From Streptomyces sp. NBC_01717 (GTDB taxonomy: Bacteria; Actinomycetota; Actinomycetes; Streptomycetales; Streptomycetaceae), in contig NZ_CP109178.1 of assembly GCF_036248255.1 (NCBI RefSeq), positions 5,332,001-5,396,000 of the forward strand: a stretch of DNA of 64,000 nucleotides. Direction: 5' to 3'. Below, one piece after another: positions 41,425-49,691 of the stretch (positions are counted from its first letter, which is position 1; every line of letters begins with the position of its first letter). The notes under the pieces were generated by a model. The model was not told the origin of the DNA, ran no database searches, and saw nothing but the letters and a program-made list of their open reading frames with translations. The translations under genes were made by a program, and so were the position numbers.

Positions 41425-42693
41425 ATGATCCCCCTTGCTCTCCCGCAGCCGCGCCGGGTCGCGATCATCGGCGGCAGCCGTATCCCGTTCGCACGCTCCG
41501 ACGGCCCGTACGCACACTCCTCCAACCAAGAGATGCTCACCGCCGCACTGAACGGTCTGGTCGAGCGGTTCGGGCTTCAGGGGCAGCGGGTCGGCGAGTT
41601 CGTCGCAGGCGCCGTCCTCAAGCACAGCCGGGACTTCAACCTGGCCCGCGAGACCGTCCTCGGCTCGGCGCTCGACCCGCGCACCCCCGCGTACGACATC
41701 CAGCAGGCCTGCGGCACCGGACTCCAGGCCGTCATCGCCGCCGCCGACAAGATCATGCTCGGTGCGGTCGACTCCGCGATCGCGGGCGGCACGGACACCA
41801 CGAGCGACGCACCCCTCGGCGTCAACGACCAGCTGCGCAGACTGCTGCTGGCGGCCCGGCGGGCGAAGTCGACCGGCGGACGGATCAAGGCACTTACGGG
41901 GATACGGCCTCGGCATCTCGTCCCCGACATCCCGCGGAACGCCGAACCCCGGACCGGGCTCTCGATGGGCGAACACGCGGCGATCACCGCCCGGCGGTGG
42001 GACATCGGCCGCGCGGAGCAGGATCTCCTCGCCGCCACCAGCCATCAGCGGCTCGCCGCCGCGTACGAACGGGGCTTTCTGCGCGACCTCGTCGTCCCCC
42101 ACCTCGGTCTGGCCCGCGACCAGAACCTCCGCCCCGGCTCCACCGTGGAGAAACTCGCCACCCTGGAGCCGGTGTTCGGCGCCGACCACCCCGACGCGAC
42201 GATGACCGCGGGCAATTCGACCCCGCTCACCGACGGCGCCGCCACCGTGTTGCTGGCGAGCGACGAGTGGGCCGAGGCGCACGGCCTGGAGCCACTCGCG
42301 TATCTCTCGCTGTACGAGACCGCCGCCGTCGACCACGTGGGCGGCGATGACGGGCTGCTGATGGCTCCCGCGTACGCCGTACCGCGGATGCTGGAGCGCG
42401 CCGGGCTCACCATCGAGGACTTCGACCTCTTCGAGATCCACGAGGCCTTCGCCTCCCAGGTGCTCGCCACCCTGGCCGCCTGGGAGAAGCAGGGGCTCGC
42501 CCCGGTCGACCGGGACAGGCTCAATGTGGCCGGATCGTCGCTCGCCACCGGGCATCCGTTCGCCGCGACCGGGGCGCGGATCGTCGCCACCCTCGCCGAA
42601 CTGCTCGCCGAGCGGGAAGCCCCGGGCCGCGGGCTGATCTCGATCTGCGCCGCGGGCGGCCAGGGAGTCACCGCGATCCTGGAACGCCCCTGA
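41425..42693 (+). CDS. Acetyl-CoA acyltransferase (FadA2-like thiolase)
   Basis: A 422-residue thiolase cleaving or forming beta-ketoacyl-CoA. The nucleophile Cys is in IQQACGTGLQAVIAAADKI, the His in FEIHEAFASQVLAT, and the second pair in AGSSLATGHPFAATGARI and ISICAAGGQGVTA. This fits the FadA2/FadI type. ATG 41425 has only a weak ribosome site. It diverges from fabG4 and is followed by fadD, giving a coherent fatty acid unit. Confidence 0.93.
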   Translation: MIPLALPQPRRVAIIGGSRIPFARSDGPYAHSSNQEMLTAALNGLVERFGLQGQRVGEFVAGAVLKHSRDFNLARETVLGSALDPRTPAYDIQQACGTGLQAVIAAADKIMLGAVDSAIAGGTDTTSDAPLGVNDQLRRLLLAARRAKSTGGRIKALTGIRPRHLVPDIPRNAEPRTGLSMGEHAAITARRWDIGRAEQDLLAATSHQRLAAAYERGFLRDLVVPHLGLARDQNLRPGSTVEKLATLEPVFGADHPDATMTAGNSTPLTDGAATVLLASDEWAEAHGLEPLAYLSLYETAAVDHVGGDDGLLMAPAYAVPRMLERAGLTIEDFDLFEIHEAFASQVLATLAAWEKQGLAPVDRDRLNVAGSSLATGHPFAATGARIVATLAELLAEREAPGRGLISICAAGGQGVTAILERP

Positions 42694-42807
42694 TTCCCGA
42701 GCCCTTTCAGCGATCGAGGACAACTTCAAGCCCGACCGGCGGCCGAGGACGAAACGGCCGCCGGACGGACCGGCCGAACCGCCCTTCCCCCTGTTGAGGA
42801 GCCGCTC

Positions 42808-44730
42808 GTGTCCACGCCAACCTCTGCCGCCGCACCTGCCGCGACGCCCGCCGTACCCGCCCTGGTCGAGCCGACGAAGGTCAGGGCGGCGGACGGATCG
42901 GTACGGCAGGTCTCCGTACCGCCGATCGCGCCGTCCGTCCGGCACGGATCACTCGCCGAGATCCCCTTCGACAACGCCCGCGAGGCCCCGGGCGACGCCG
43001 TCATCAGCCGCAAGCAGCCGGACGGCAGCTGGCAGGACGTGACGGCCGAACAGTTCGCCGGCGAGGTGCTCGCCGTCGCCAAGGGCCTGATCGCGGAGGG
43101 CCTGCGGGCCGGCGACCGGATCGCGATCATGGCCCGTACGACATACGAATGGACGCTGCTCGACTTCGCCGGCTGGGCCGCCGGACTCGTCACCGTCCCC
43201 ATCTACCCGACATCGTCCGCCTTCCAGGCCCGCTGGATCCTCCAGGACTCGGGCGCCGTCGCCTGCGCCGTGGAGACGGCGGACGAAGGCCGGCTGATCA
43301 GCCAGGAACGCAAACAGCTCGGCGATCTCGCCCACCTGTGGCAGTTCGACACCGGCGCACTCGGCCGGCTGAAGGCGCTCGGCAGGGACGTCCCCGACGA
43401 CGCGGTCGCCGCCCGCCGGGCCGCCCTGGAACCGGAGACACCCGCCACCCTCATCTACACCTCGGGCACCACCGGACGCCCCAAGGGCTGCGTCCTGACC
43501 CACGGCAACTTCTTCGCCGAGGTCGACAACGCCATCGAACTCCTCCACCCGGTCTTCAAATCGGTCAGCAAGGAACCGGCCTCGACCCTTCTCTTCCTGC
43601 CGCTGTCGCACGTCTTCGGGCGGATGGTCGCGATCGGCTGTCTGCGCGCCCGGGTCCGGCTCGGCCACGCCCCGTCCATCCGGACCGAGGACCTGCTCGC
43701 CGACCTGGCGGGCTTCCGGCCCTCGTTCCTGCTGGCCATCCCGTACGTGCTGGAGAAGGTCTACAACACCGGCCGGGCGACCGCCGAGAAGATGGGCCGC
43801 GCCTCGTCGTTCGACCGCGCCGCGAGGATCGCCCAGCGGTACGGACAGGCCGTCGAGGCCGCCGAACACGGCACCGGTCCCGGACCCGGCTGGGGACTGC
43901 GGGCCGCCCGGGCCCTGTACGACCCGCTGGTCTACCGCCGCATCAGGGCGGCCCTCGGCGGACACGTCCGGTACGCGATCTGCGGCGGCTCCCCGCTGGG
44001 CCGCCGGCTCGCAGCCTTCTACGCGGGCGCGGGCATCGAGATCTTCGAGGGGTACGGGCTGACGGAGACCACCGCCGCCGCCACCGTCACCCCACCGCTC
44101 AAGCCGCGCCTCGGCACGGTCGGCTGGCCGCTGCCGGGCACCGCCGTGCGGATCGCGGAGGACGGCGAGGTGCTGCTCAGCGGCGGCCAGGTGTTCCGCG
44201 GCTACTGGGACACCGAACGCGGCGCGCCCGTCCCCGCACTGGACGGCGGCTGGTTCGCCACCGGCGACCTGGGCGCCCTCGACGAGGACGGCTACCTCAC
44301 CATCACCGGCCGCAAGAAGGAAATCATCATGACGACGGGCGGCAAGAACGTCGCCCCGGCGCCGCTGGAGGACTGGCTGCGCGCTCACCCGCTGGTCGGC
44401 CAGTGCATGGTGGTCGGCGACAACCGCCCGTTCATCACCGCCCTGATCACCCTGGAGCCGGAGGGGCTCCTGCACTGGCGGCAGATGCGCAAGAAGCGGG
44501 ACGTGCCGATCCGGGAACTGGTGGCGGACGAGGAGCTGCGCGGCGCGCTCCAGCGCGCGGTCGACGAGGCCAACCGCCTGGTCTCGCGCGCCGAGTCGAT
44601 CCGCAAATTCGTCGTGCTGCCGGTGGACTTCACGGAGGAGGGCGGACATCTGACGCCGTCGCTGAAACTGAAGCGGGATGCGATCCTGCGGGACTTCGAG
44701 GCGGAGATCGAGGCGCTGTACCGGAGGTAG
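42808..44730 (+). CDS. fadD: Long-chain acyl-CoA synthetase (FadD-type)
   Basis: A 640-residue AMP-forming ligase that activates fatty acids as acyl-CoA. It has TLIYTSGTTGRPKGCVLTHGN (P-loop), EIFEGYGLTETTAAATVTPPLKPRLGTVGWPLPG, WFATGDLGALDEDGYLTITGRKKEIIMTTGGKNVAPAPLE (adenylation/lysine hinge), and the usual length. GTG 42808 gives MSTPTSAA. It lies 114 bases after the thiolase and probably shares its promoter. Substrate chain length is not visible. Confidence 0.94.
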   Translation: MSTPTSAAAPAATPAVPALVEPTKVRAADGSVRQVSVPPIAPSVRHGSLAEIPFDNAREAPGDAVISRKQPDGSWQDVTAEQFAGEVLAVAKGLIAEGLRAGDRIAIMARTTYEWTLLDFAGWAAGLVTVPIYPTSSAFQARWILQDSGAVACAVETADEGRLISQERKQLGDLAHLWQFDTGALGRLKALGRDVPDDAVAARRAALEPETPATLIYTSGTTGRPKGCVLTHGNFFAEVDNAIELLHPVFKSVSKEPASTLLFLPLSHVFGRMVAIGCLRARVRLGHAPSIRTEDLLADLAGFRPSFLLAIPYVLEKVYNTGRATAEKMGRASSFDRAARIAQRYGQAVEAAEHGTGPGPGWGLRAARALYDPLVYRRIRAALGGHVRYAICGGSPLGRRLAAFYAGAGIEIFEGYGLTETTAAATVTPPLKPRLGTVGWPLPGTAVRIAEDGEVLLSGGQVFRGYWDTERGAPVPALDGGWFATGDLGALDEDGYLTITGRKKEIIMTTGGKNVAPAPLEDWLRAHPLVGQCMVVGDNRPFITALITLEPEGLLHWRQMRKKRDVPIRELVADEELRGALQRAVDEANRLVSRAESIRKFVVLPVDFTEEGGHLTPSLKLKRDAILRDFEAEIEALYRR

Positions 44731-45070
44731 GCGGACGATCCCGGCGAGGCGGACCGGGCAGGAGGGGCGGCCGGGCAGGCCGGGCCGGGACGAGGTGGAG
44801 CGACTGCGAGGACCCGGCGGGGTGCCGAGCCCGACGACGCGTCGGCGGCCGCGGAAATTCGTCGAGAAACCTGCGTGAGCGTGTCCGGGAATGCCACCGT
44901 GACGGCCTTCGGCAGGGGCGTGGGCGACCGTGCGGGGCGGTCACGGGCGAGGTCCTCACCGCGTCCGGACGGCCCGCCCGGACGCCCCTTCGCGACCTCT
45001 TCGCATGCCCCCTGAGCTGGGCTTCTGTGGGGTGCGGCCCTACCGTGTCCCCATCGTGGAAGGGGATCCG
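44731..45070. other. Intergenic gap between fadD and methyltransferase
   Basis: 340 bp without a gene that I can support. It contains scattered GC-rich inverted words but no strong terminator or RNA gene; a possible TACCGT -10 element lies about 30 bp before the methyltransferase. Confidence 0.4.
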
Positions 45071-45832
45071 ATGGACCGGAACATACGCACGATCGACGAC
45101 GTCCTGAAGCTGATGGACGGACTGTTCGCGCCGGAGGCCGATCGCTGGACGGCGGGCGGGGCCGGCTGGTGGGACGGGTTCTACGGCGACCGCTCGAAGC
45201 CGGTGCCGTTCTTCGTGGCGAAGCCGGACGAGAACCTGGTCTCGTACCTCGACCGGTCCTTGATCACACCGGGCCGGGCGCTCGACCTCGGGTGCGGTCC
45301 GGGCCGAAACGCTCTCCATCTCGCCTCTCTGGGATTCCAGGTGGACGCCGTCGACCTCTCCCCGGCCGCCATCTCCTGGGCCGAGGAGCGCGCCCGCGAG
45401 GCAGGGGCCGACATCCGGTTCCGCTGCGGTGACGCCTTCGCCCTCACCGAGGCCGAGTCGGGCGGCCCGTACGACCTGATCCACGACTCCGGTTGTTTCC
45501 ACCACCTGCCGCCGCACCGCCGCATCAGCTACCTCGCCCTGCTGGACCGCGTCCTCGCCCCCGGCGGCCACCTCGCCCTCACCTGCTTCGCAGCCGGAGG
45601 GATGGGCTCCGAACTCCCCGACGCGGAGTTCTACCGCCGGTCCGCTCTCCACGGCGGGCTCGCCTACACGCCGGAGTCCCTGCGCCGGATCTTCTCCGAC
45701 CTGACGGAGGTCGAACTGCGCCGCATGCACGACGAGCCGCCCGAGTCCCCGTACTTCGGTGAGCCATTCCTTTGGACGGCCTTGTTCCGCCGCGACGCGC
45801 AGACACCACGCGGCGAGTCACCCACGGAGTGA
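45071..45832 (+). CDS. SAM-dependent methyltransferase
   Basis: A 253-residue class I methyltransferase. The SAM loop is ALDLGCGPGRNALHLASLGFQVDAVDLSPAAISWAEERA, and DLIHDSGCFHHLPPHRRISYLALLDRVLAPGGHLALTCF is the acceptor-side region. The layout resembles small-molecule or thiopurine-like methyltransferases; substrate unknown. ATG 45071 has GAAGGGG upstream. It is convergent with the VOC protein gene. Confidence 0.86.
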   Translation: MDRNIRTIDDVLKLMDGLFAPEADRWTAGGAGWWDGFYGDRSKPVPFFVAKPDENLVSYLDRSLITPGRALDLGCGPGRNALHLASLGFQVDAVDLSPAAISWAEERAREAGADIRFRCGDAFALTEAESGGPYDLIHDSGCFHHLPPHRRISYLALLDRVLAPGGHLALTCFAAGGMGSELPDAEFYRRSALHGGLAYTPESLRRIFSDLTEVELRRMHDEPPESPYFGEPFLWTALFRRDAQTPRGESPTE

Positions 45833-45844
45833 CGGAGCCGGAAG

Positions 45845-46282
45845 TCAGACCACGCAGAACTCGTTGCCCTCCGGGTCGGTCATCTCCACGTGATCGGGTC
45901 GGCCGTCCATCTCGTGCTCGCGTACCACGGTCGCGCCGGCGGCGGTCAGGCGCGTGACCGCCTCGGTCACGCGCGGCCACCGCACCTCCCACGGCGTCTC
46001 GCGGCCGCCACCGGCCTGTACGTCCAGGTGCACGCGGTTCTTCGCCGCTTTCGGCTCCGGCACCTTGAGGAAGGACAGCGTCGGCCCCACCCCGTCCGGA
46101 TCGCTCAGGTACGCGCCGTCGTCCCACTCCTCCTCCGGGACGCCGTGGTGGGCGAACCACTCCTCCCAGCTCCCGAAACCGGCGGGCGGAGGCTTCGGCA
46201 CGTAGCCGAGGGCGAGCGCCCAGAACTCCGCCAGCCTGGTCGGATGCGCACAGTCGAGCGTCACGGTCCATCTGGTCGACAT
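45845..46282 (-). CDS. VOC-superfamily (glyoxalase-like) protein
   Basis: A 145-residue single VOC fold, roughly two beta-alpha-beta3 units. WTVTLDCAHPTRLAEFWALALGYVP starts it and VEMTDPEGNEFCVV ends it. The metal ligand positions are less clear than in true glyoxalase I, so the reaction is unknown. ATG 46282 follows GAGGAGGAA. It diverges from the LLM gene at 46561. Confidence 0.85.
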   Translation of the reverse strand: MSTRWTVTLDCAHPTRLAEFWALALGYVPKPPPAGFGSWEEWFAHHGVPEEEWDDGAYLSDPDGVGPTLSFLKVPEPKAAKNRVHLDVQAGGGRETPWEVRWPRVTEAVTRLTAAGATVVREHEMDGRPDHVEMTDPEGNEFCVV

Positions 46283-46465
46283 GGTGGTTCCTCCTCGGTC
46301 CGGGTCGATGACGGGGACCGTACCGCGCGCCGCTGACATCCGCGCGGCATCGGCCTCACGGTGGGTGTGATCGACCGGCCGAGGGCGGTACCGGCTTCAA
46401 TCCTCGGCCACGGCTGTCCGGCGACCGCCCGGGGCGACGGATCCGCAGCACCCCCTCCCTCTTGT

Positions 46466-46480
46466 CTGATGCACCGTCAG
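46466..46480. promoter_or_regulatory. Operator copy 1, CTGACG-N3-CGTCAG type
   Basis: CTGATG-CAC-CGTCAG matches the shared inverted repeat with one mismatch. It overlaps a possible promoter 95 bases before the LLM gene. Three further copies lie at 46507, 48315 and 48377. Confidence 0.65.
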
Positions 46481-46506
46481 GTACGACGATGGCACCCGCC
46501 TCGAAA

Positions 46507-46521
46507 ATGACGGAACGTCAG
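46507..46521. promoter_or_regulatory. Operator copy 2, CTGACG-N3-CGTCAG type
   Basis: ATGACG-GAA-CGTCAG matches the repeat with one mismatch at its first base, 41 bp after copy 1 and 40 bases before the LLM start. Confidence 0.65.
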
Positions 46522-46560
46522 ATCTGGTCGAGGCGGACACGGAGGAAGGGAGGCGACCCG

Positions 46561-47508
46561 GTGCCGATACTGCCCGCCGGGCGGCTGTCGTACGGGATGC
46601 AGCTCCCGGTCCAGTCGCAGAGCACCATCTATACGGAAGCGTGGGAGGCCTCGGCCGGGCCCGGTGATCTCGCCGAGATCGCCCGCACCGCCGACCGCAC
46701 CGGCTTCGCCTATCTGGCGAGCTGCGACCATGTCGCGATTCCTCGGCGGCTCGCCGAGGTCATGAGCACCGTCTGGTACGACCCGGTGGCCACCCTCGCC
46801 TTCCTCGCGGGGATCACCGAACGCGTTCTGCTGATGAGCCATGTCGCCGTCGTCGGGCTGCGCCACCCGCTCGCCACCGCGAAGCAGTACGCCACCCTCG
46901 ACCACCTGTCCGGCGGCCGGTTGATCCTCGGGGTCGGGGCCGGGCATGTGCGGGAGGAGTTCGAGGCGCTCGGGGCGGACTTCGACGGGCGCGGCAGCGT
47001 GCTCGACGAGACCATCGACGCGCTGAAGGCCGCGCTCGGGCCGGAGGAGTACCCGGAGTTCGCCGGGGAACGGTTCTCGTTCAGCGGGCTGGGGCAGCGG
47101 CCGCGGCCCGCGCAGGAACGGGTGCCCGTCTGGGTGGGCGGTTCCTCGCCCGCCGCCGTGCGCCGGGCCGCGCTGCGCGGGGACGGGTGGCTGCCGCAGG
47201 GGGATCCCAGGGACCGGCTGCCGCAGCAGATCGCCGGAGTGCGGGCGTTGCGGGAGGAGGCCGGTATCGAGGAGCCGCTGGTCGTCGGTGCCATCACCGA
47301 GCCGCTGTACGTGGGGGAGCCGGCGTGGTCCGTGGGGCGGCGCACGCTCAGCGGGAAGCCGGAGGCCATCGCCGAGTCGCTGCGCGCGTACGGGGCGATG
47401 GGTGTGCATCAGATCCAGGTGCGGTTCCGCAGCCGCAGCCGCAGCGAACTGACCGATCAGATGGCGGCGTTCGCCGCCGATGTCGCTCCATACCTCGACC
47501 AGCAGTAA
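46561..47508 (+). CDS. LLM class (F420- or FMN-dependent) oxidoreductase
   Basis: A 315-residue luciferase-like TIM barrel enzyme. GFAYLASCDHVAIPRRLAEVMSTVWYDPVATLAFLAGITERVLLMSHV and ATLDHLSGGRLILGVGAGHVREEFEALG are typical of the actinobacterial F420-dependent subgroup. The substrate is unknown. GTG 46561 has GGGAGG upstream, after two operator copies. It is 11 bases from the SDR and opens the catabolic cluster. Confidence 0.87.
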   Translation: MPILPAGRLSYGMQLPVQSQSTIYTEAWEASAGPGDLAEIARTADRTGFAYLASCDHVAIPRRLAEVMSTVWYDPVATLAFLAGITERVLLMSHVAVVGLRHPLATAKQYATLDHLSGGRLILGVGAGHVREEFEALGADFDGRGSVLDETIDALKAALGPEEYPEFAGERFSFSGLGQRPRPAQERVPVWVGGSSPAAVRRAALRGDGWLPQGDPRDRLPQQIAGVRALREEAGIEEPLVVGAITEPLYVGEPAWSVGRRTLSGKPEAIAESLRAYGAMGVHQIQVRFRSRSRSELTDQMAAFAADVAPYLDQQ

Positions 47509-47519
47509 GGAGTAGGGAC

Positions 47520-48305
47520 ATGGGCAAGCTGGATGGGCGCACCGTCCTCATCAGCGGCGCCGCGCGTGGGCAGGGAGAGCAGGAGGCGCGGCTCTTCGTC
47601 GCCGAGGGCGCGCGGGTGGTGATCGCCGATGTGCTCGACGACCAGGGGGAGGCCCTGGCGAAGGAGCTGGGGGAGGGGGTCGCCCGGTTCGTGCATCTCG
47701 ATGTGAGCCAGGAGGAGGAGTGGCAGCGCGCCGTGGCCGCCGCCAAGGACGCCTTCGGGAGGATCGACGGTCTGGTCAACAACGCCGGAATCCTGCGGTT
47801 CAACGAGCTGGTGTCCACGCCTCTGGAGGAGTTTCAGCAGGTCGTGCAGGTCAACCAGGTCGGCGCCTTCCTGGGGATCAAGAACGTCGCGCCCGAGATA
47901 GAGGCCGCGGGCGGCGGGACCATCGTCAACACCGCCTCGTACACGGGGCTCACCGGGATGGCCTTCGTGGGGGCGTACGCGGCGACCAAGCATGCCGTGC
48001 TGGGGCTGACCAGGGTCGCGGCGGTCGAGCTCGCGGCGAAGGGGATACGGGTCAATGCCGTCTGTCCCGGGGCCGTGGACACCGCGATGACCAACCCGGC
48101 CGCGCTGGACCCGGCCGCGGACCCGGAGGAGTCGCGGGAGGCGGTGGCCGGGCTCTACAAGAAGCTCGTGCCGCTCGGGCGGATCGGGCAGCCGGAGGAG
48201 GTGGCGGCCCTCGCGCTCTTCCTGACCTCGGACGACTCCTCGTACATCACCGGGCAGCCGTTCGTCATCGACGGCGGGTGGCTGGCGGGCGTCAGTCTCT
48301 TCTGA
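47520..48305 (+). CDS. Short-chain dehydrogenase/reductase (hydroxysteroid dehydrogenase-like)
   Basis: A 261-residue classical SDR. The cofactor loop is LISGAARGQGEQEARLF, the Asp after strand 2 (VVIADVLDD) suggests NAD preference, NNAGI lies near residue 86, and the catalytic residues are in NTASYTGLTG and YAATK. The wording resembles 3-alpha/20-beta-hydroxysteroid dehydrogenases, but the substrate may be another cyclic alcohol. It is the second gene of the LLM operon. Confidence 0.87.
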   Translation: MGKLDGRTVLISGAARGQGEQEARLFVAEGARVVIADVLDDQGEALAKELGEGVARFVHLDVSQEEEWQRAVAAAKDAFGRIDGLVNNAGILRFNELVSTPLEEFQQVVQVNQVGAFLGIKNVAPEIEAAGGGTIVNTASYTGLTGMAFVGAYAATKHAVLGLTRVAAVELAAKGIRVNAVCPGAVDTAMTNPAALDPAADPEESREAVAGLYKKLVPLGRIGQPEEVAALALFLTSDDSSYITGQPFVIDGGWLAGVSLF

Positions 48306-48309
48306 GGTC

Positions 48310-48334
48310 AATAGCTGACGAGGCGTCATCTATT
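48310..48334. promoter_or_regulatory. Operator copy 3 with extended palindrome
   Basis: CTGACG-AGG-CGTCAT (48315-48329) is flanked by AATAG and CTATT, so the palindrome spans 25 bases with one mismatch. It begins just after the SDR stop and 83 bases before the second LLM gene. Confidence 0.7.
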
Positions 48335-48376
48335 GACGGGTCGGACCGTCGGTGGAACAGTCGGTCGCATCACAAT

Positions 48377-48391
48377 CTGACGATGTGTCAG
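48377..48391. promoter_or_regulatory. Operator copy 4, CTGACG-N3-CGTCAG type
   Basis: CTGACG-ATG-TGTCAG, within the perfect outer halves TCTGAC and GTCAGA, 62 bp after copy 3 and 25 bases before the second LLM gene. Confidence 0.65.
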
Positions 48392-48416
48392 AAATGATTG
48401 AGGACGGTGAACCCCC

Positions 48417-49538
48417 TTGGAATTCGGGCTGTTTGTACAGGGGTACGTACCCGCCGCGCGCGCCGAGGTCGACCCCGAGGCGGAGCACAAGGCGCTGATC
48501 GAGGAGACCGAGTACGTCATCCAGGCGGACAAGTCCGGCTTCAAGTACGCCTGGGCCTCCGAGCACCACTTCCTGGAGGAGTACTCGCATCTCTCGGCCA
48601 ACGACGTGTACCTGGGATACCTCGCGCACGCCACCGAACGGATCCACCTCGGCTCCGGCATCTTCAACCCACTCGCCCCCGTCAACCACCCCGTGAAGGT
48701 GGCCGAGAAGGTCGCCATGCTCGACCACCTGTCGGAGGGGAGGTTCGAGTTCGGCTCGGGGCGCGGGGCCGGCAGTCACGAGATCCTCGGGTTCATGCCG
48801 GGCATCACCGACATGAACCACACCAAGGAGCTCTGGGAAGAGACCATCGCCGAGTTCCCCAAGATGTGGCTCCAGGACGAGTACGTCGGCTTCCAGGGCA
48901 AGCACTGGTCGCTGCCGCCCCGCAAGATCCTGCCGAAGCCGTACGGGAAGTCGCACCCGGCGATGTGGTACGCGGCCGGATCGCCGTCCTCGTACGCCAT
49001 GGCCGCCAGGAAGGGGCTCGGCGTGCTGGGGTTCAGCGTGCAGAAGGTCTCCGACATGGAGTGGGTCGTCGATTCGTACAAGACGGCCGTCAAGGACGCG
49101 GAGCCGGTCGGCGACTTCGTCAACGACAACGTCATGGTGACGTCGACGGCCATCTGCGCCGAGACGCACGCCAAGGCCGTCGAGATCGCGGTCGGCGGCG
49201 GGCTGAACTACCTGCAGTCGCTGCTGTTCCGCTACCACGACACGTTCCCGAGGCCCGAAGGCATTCCGGAATGGCCGGAGCTGCTGCCCGAGTACAGCGA
49301 GGAGATCATCGAGCTGCTGATCGCCGAGGAGCTGATGATCTGCGGTGACCCGGACGAGGTGCTGCGGCAGTGCCGGCGGTGGGAGCAGGCGGGGGCGGAT
49401 CAGCTGAGCTTCGGGCTGCCGATCGGGATCAGCCGTGAGGACACGATGAACTCGATCCGGCTGATCGGTGAGCATGTGATTCCGAAGATCGACACGGATC
49501 CGGTGCACCGGACGACGCGGTTCCGCACGGCGGCGTAG
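48417..49538 (+). CDS. LLM class flavin-dependent monooxygenase
   Basis: A 373-residue luciferase-family enzyme with EFGLFVQGYVP, FKYAWASEHHFLEEYSHLSANDVYLGYLAHATERIHLGSGIF and AEKVAMLDHLSEGRFEFGSGRGAGSHEILGF, close to bacterial luciferase-like monooxygenases and unlike the smaller LLM at 46561. Start is TTG 48417 with GAGGA upstream, an unusual codon but the only good fit. It is preceded by two operator copies and followed by a hairpin, so it forms a separate transcription unit in the same presumed regulon. Confidence 0.88.
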   Translation: MEFGLFVQGYVPAARAEVDPEAEHKALIEETEYVIQADKSGFKYAWASEHHFLEEYSHLSANDVYLGYLAHATERIHLGSGIFNPLAPVNHPVKVAEKVAMLDHLSEGRFEFGSGRGAGSHEILGFMPGITDMNHTKELWEETIAEFPKMWLQDEYVGFQGKHWSLPPRKILPKPYGKSHPAMWYAAGSPSSYAMAARKGLGVLGFSVQKVSDMEWVVDSYKTAVKDAEPVGDFVNDNVMVTSTAICAETHAKAVEIAVGGGLNYLQSLLFRYHDTFPRPEGIPEWPELLPEYSEEIIELLIAEELMICGDPDEVLRQCRRWEQAGADQLSFGLPIGISREDTMNSIRLIGEHVIPKIDTDPVHRTTRFRTAA

Positions 49539-49624
49539 GCGGGGCGCTGCCCCCGGATCCCCGCTCCTCGATCGCCGGAGCGGCTTGAGCTGGAGCGGCG
49601 TCTTCCCGGACCGCCGCTCCGCGA

Positions 49625-49659
49625 GCCGGGGTGCGTACCGCGGTCGTACGCACCCCGGC
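49625..49659 (+). terminator. Hairpin between LLM and amidohydrolase genes
   Basis: A perfect 14-bp inverted repeat (gccggggtgcgtac with gtacgcaccccggc, 7-base loop) ends 32 bases before the amidohydrolase start. It could end or attenuate transcription from the LLM gene. Confidence 0.7.
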
Positions 49660-49691
49660 TGCATCCCGTACAGATCAGAAGGGAACCCGAC

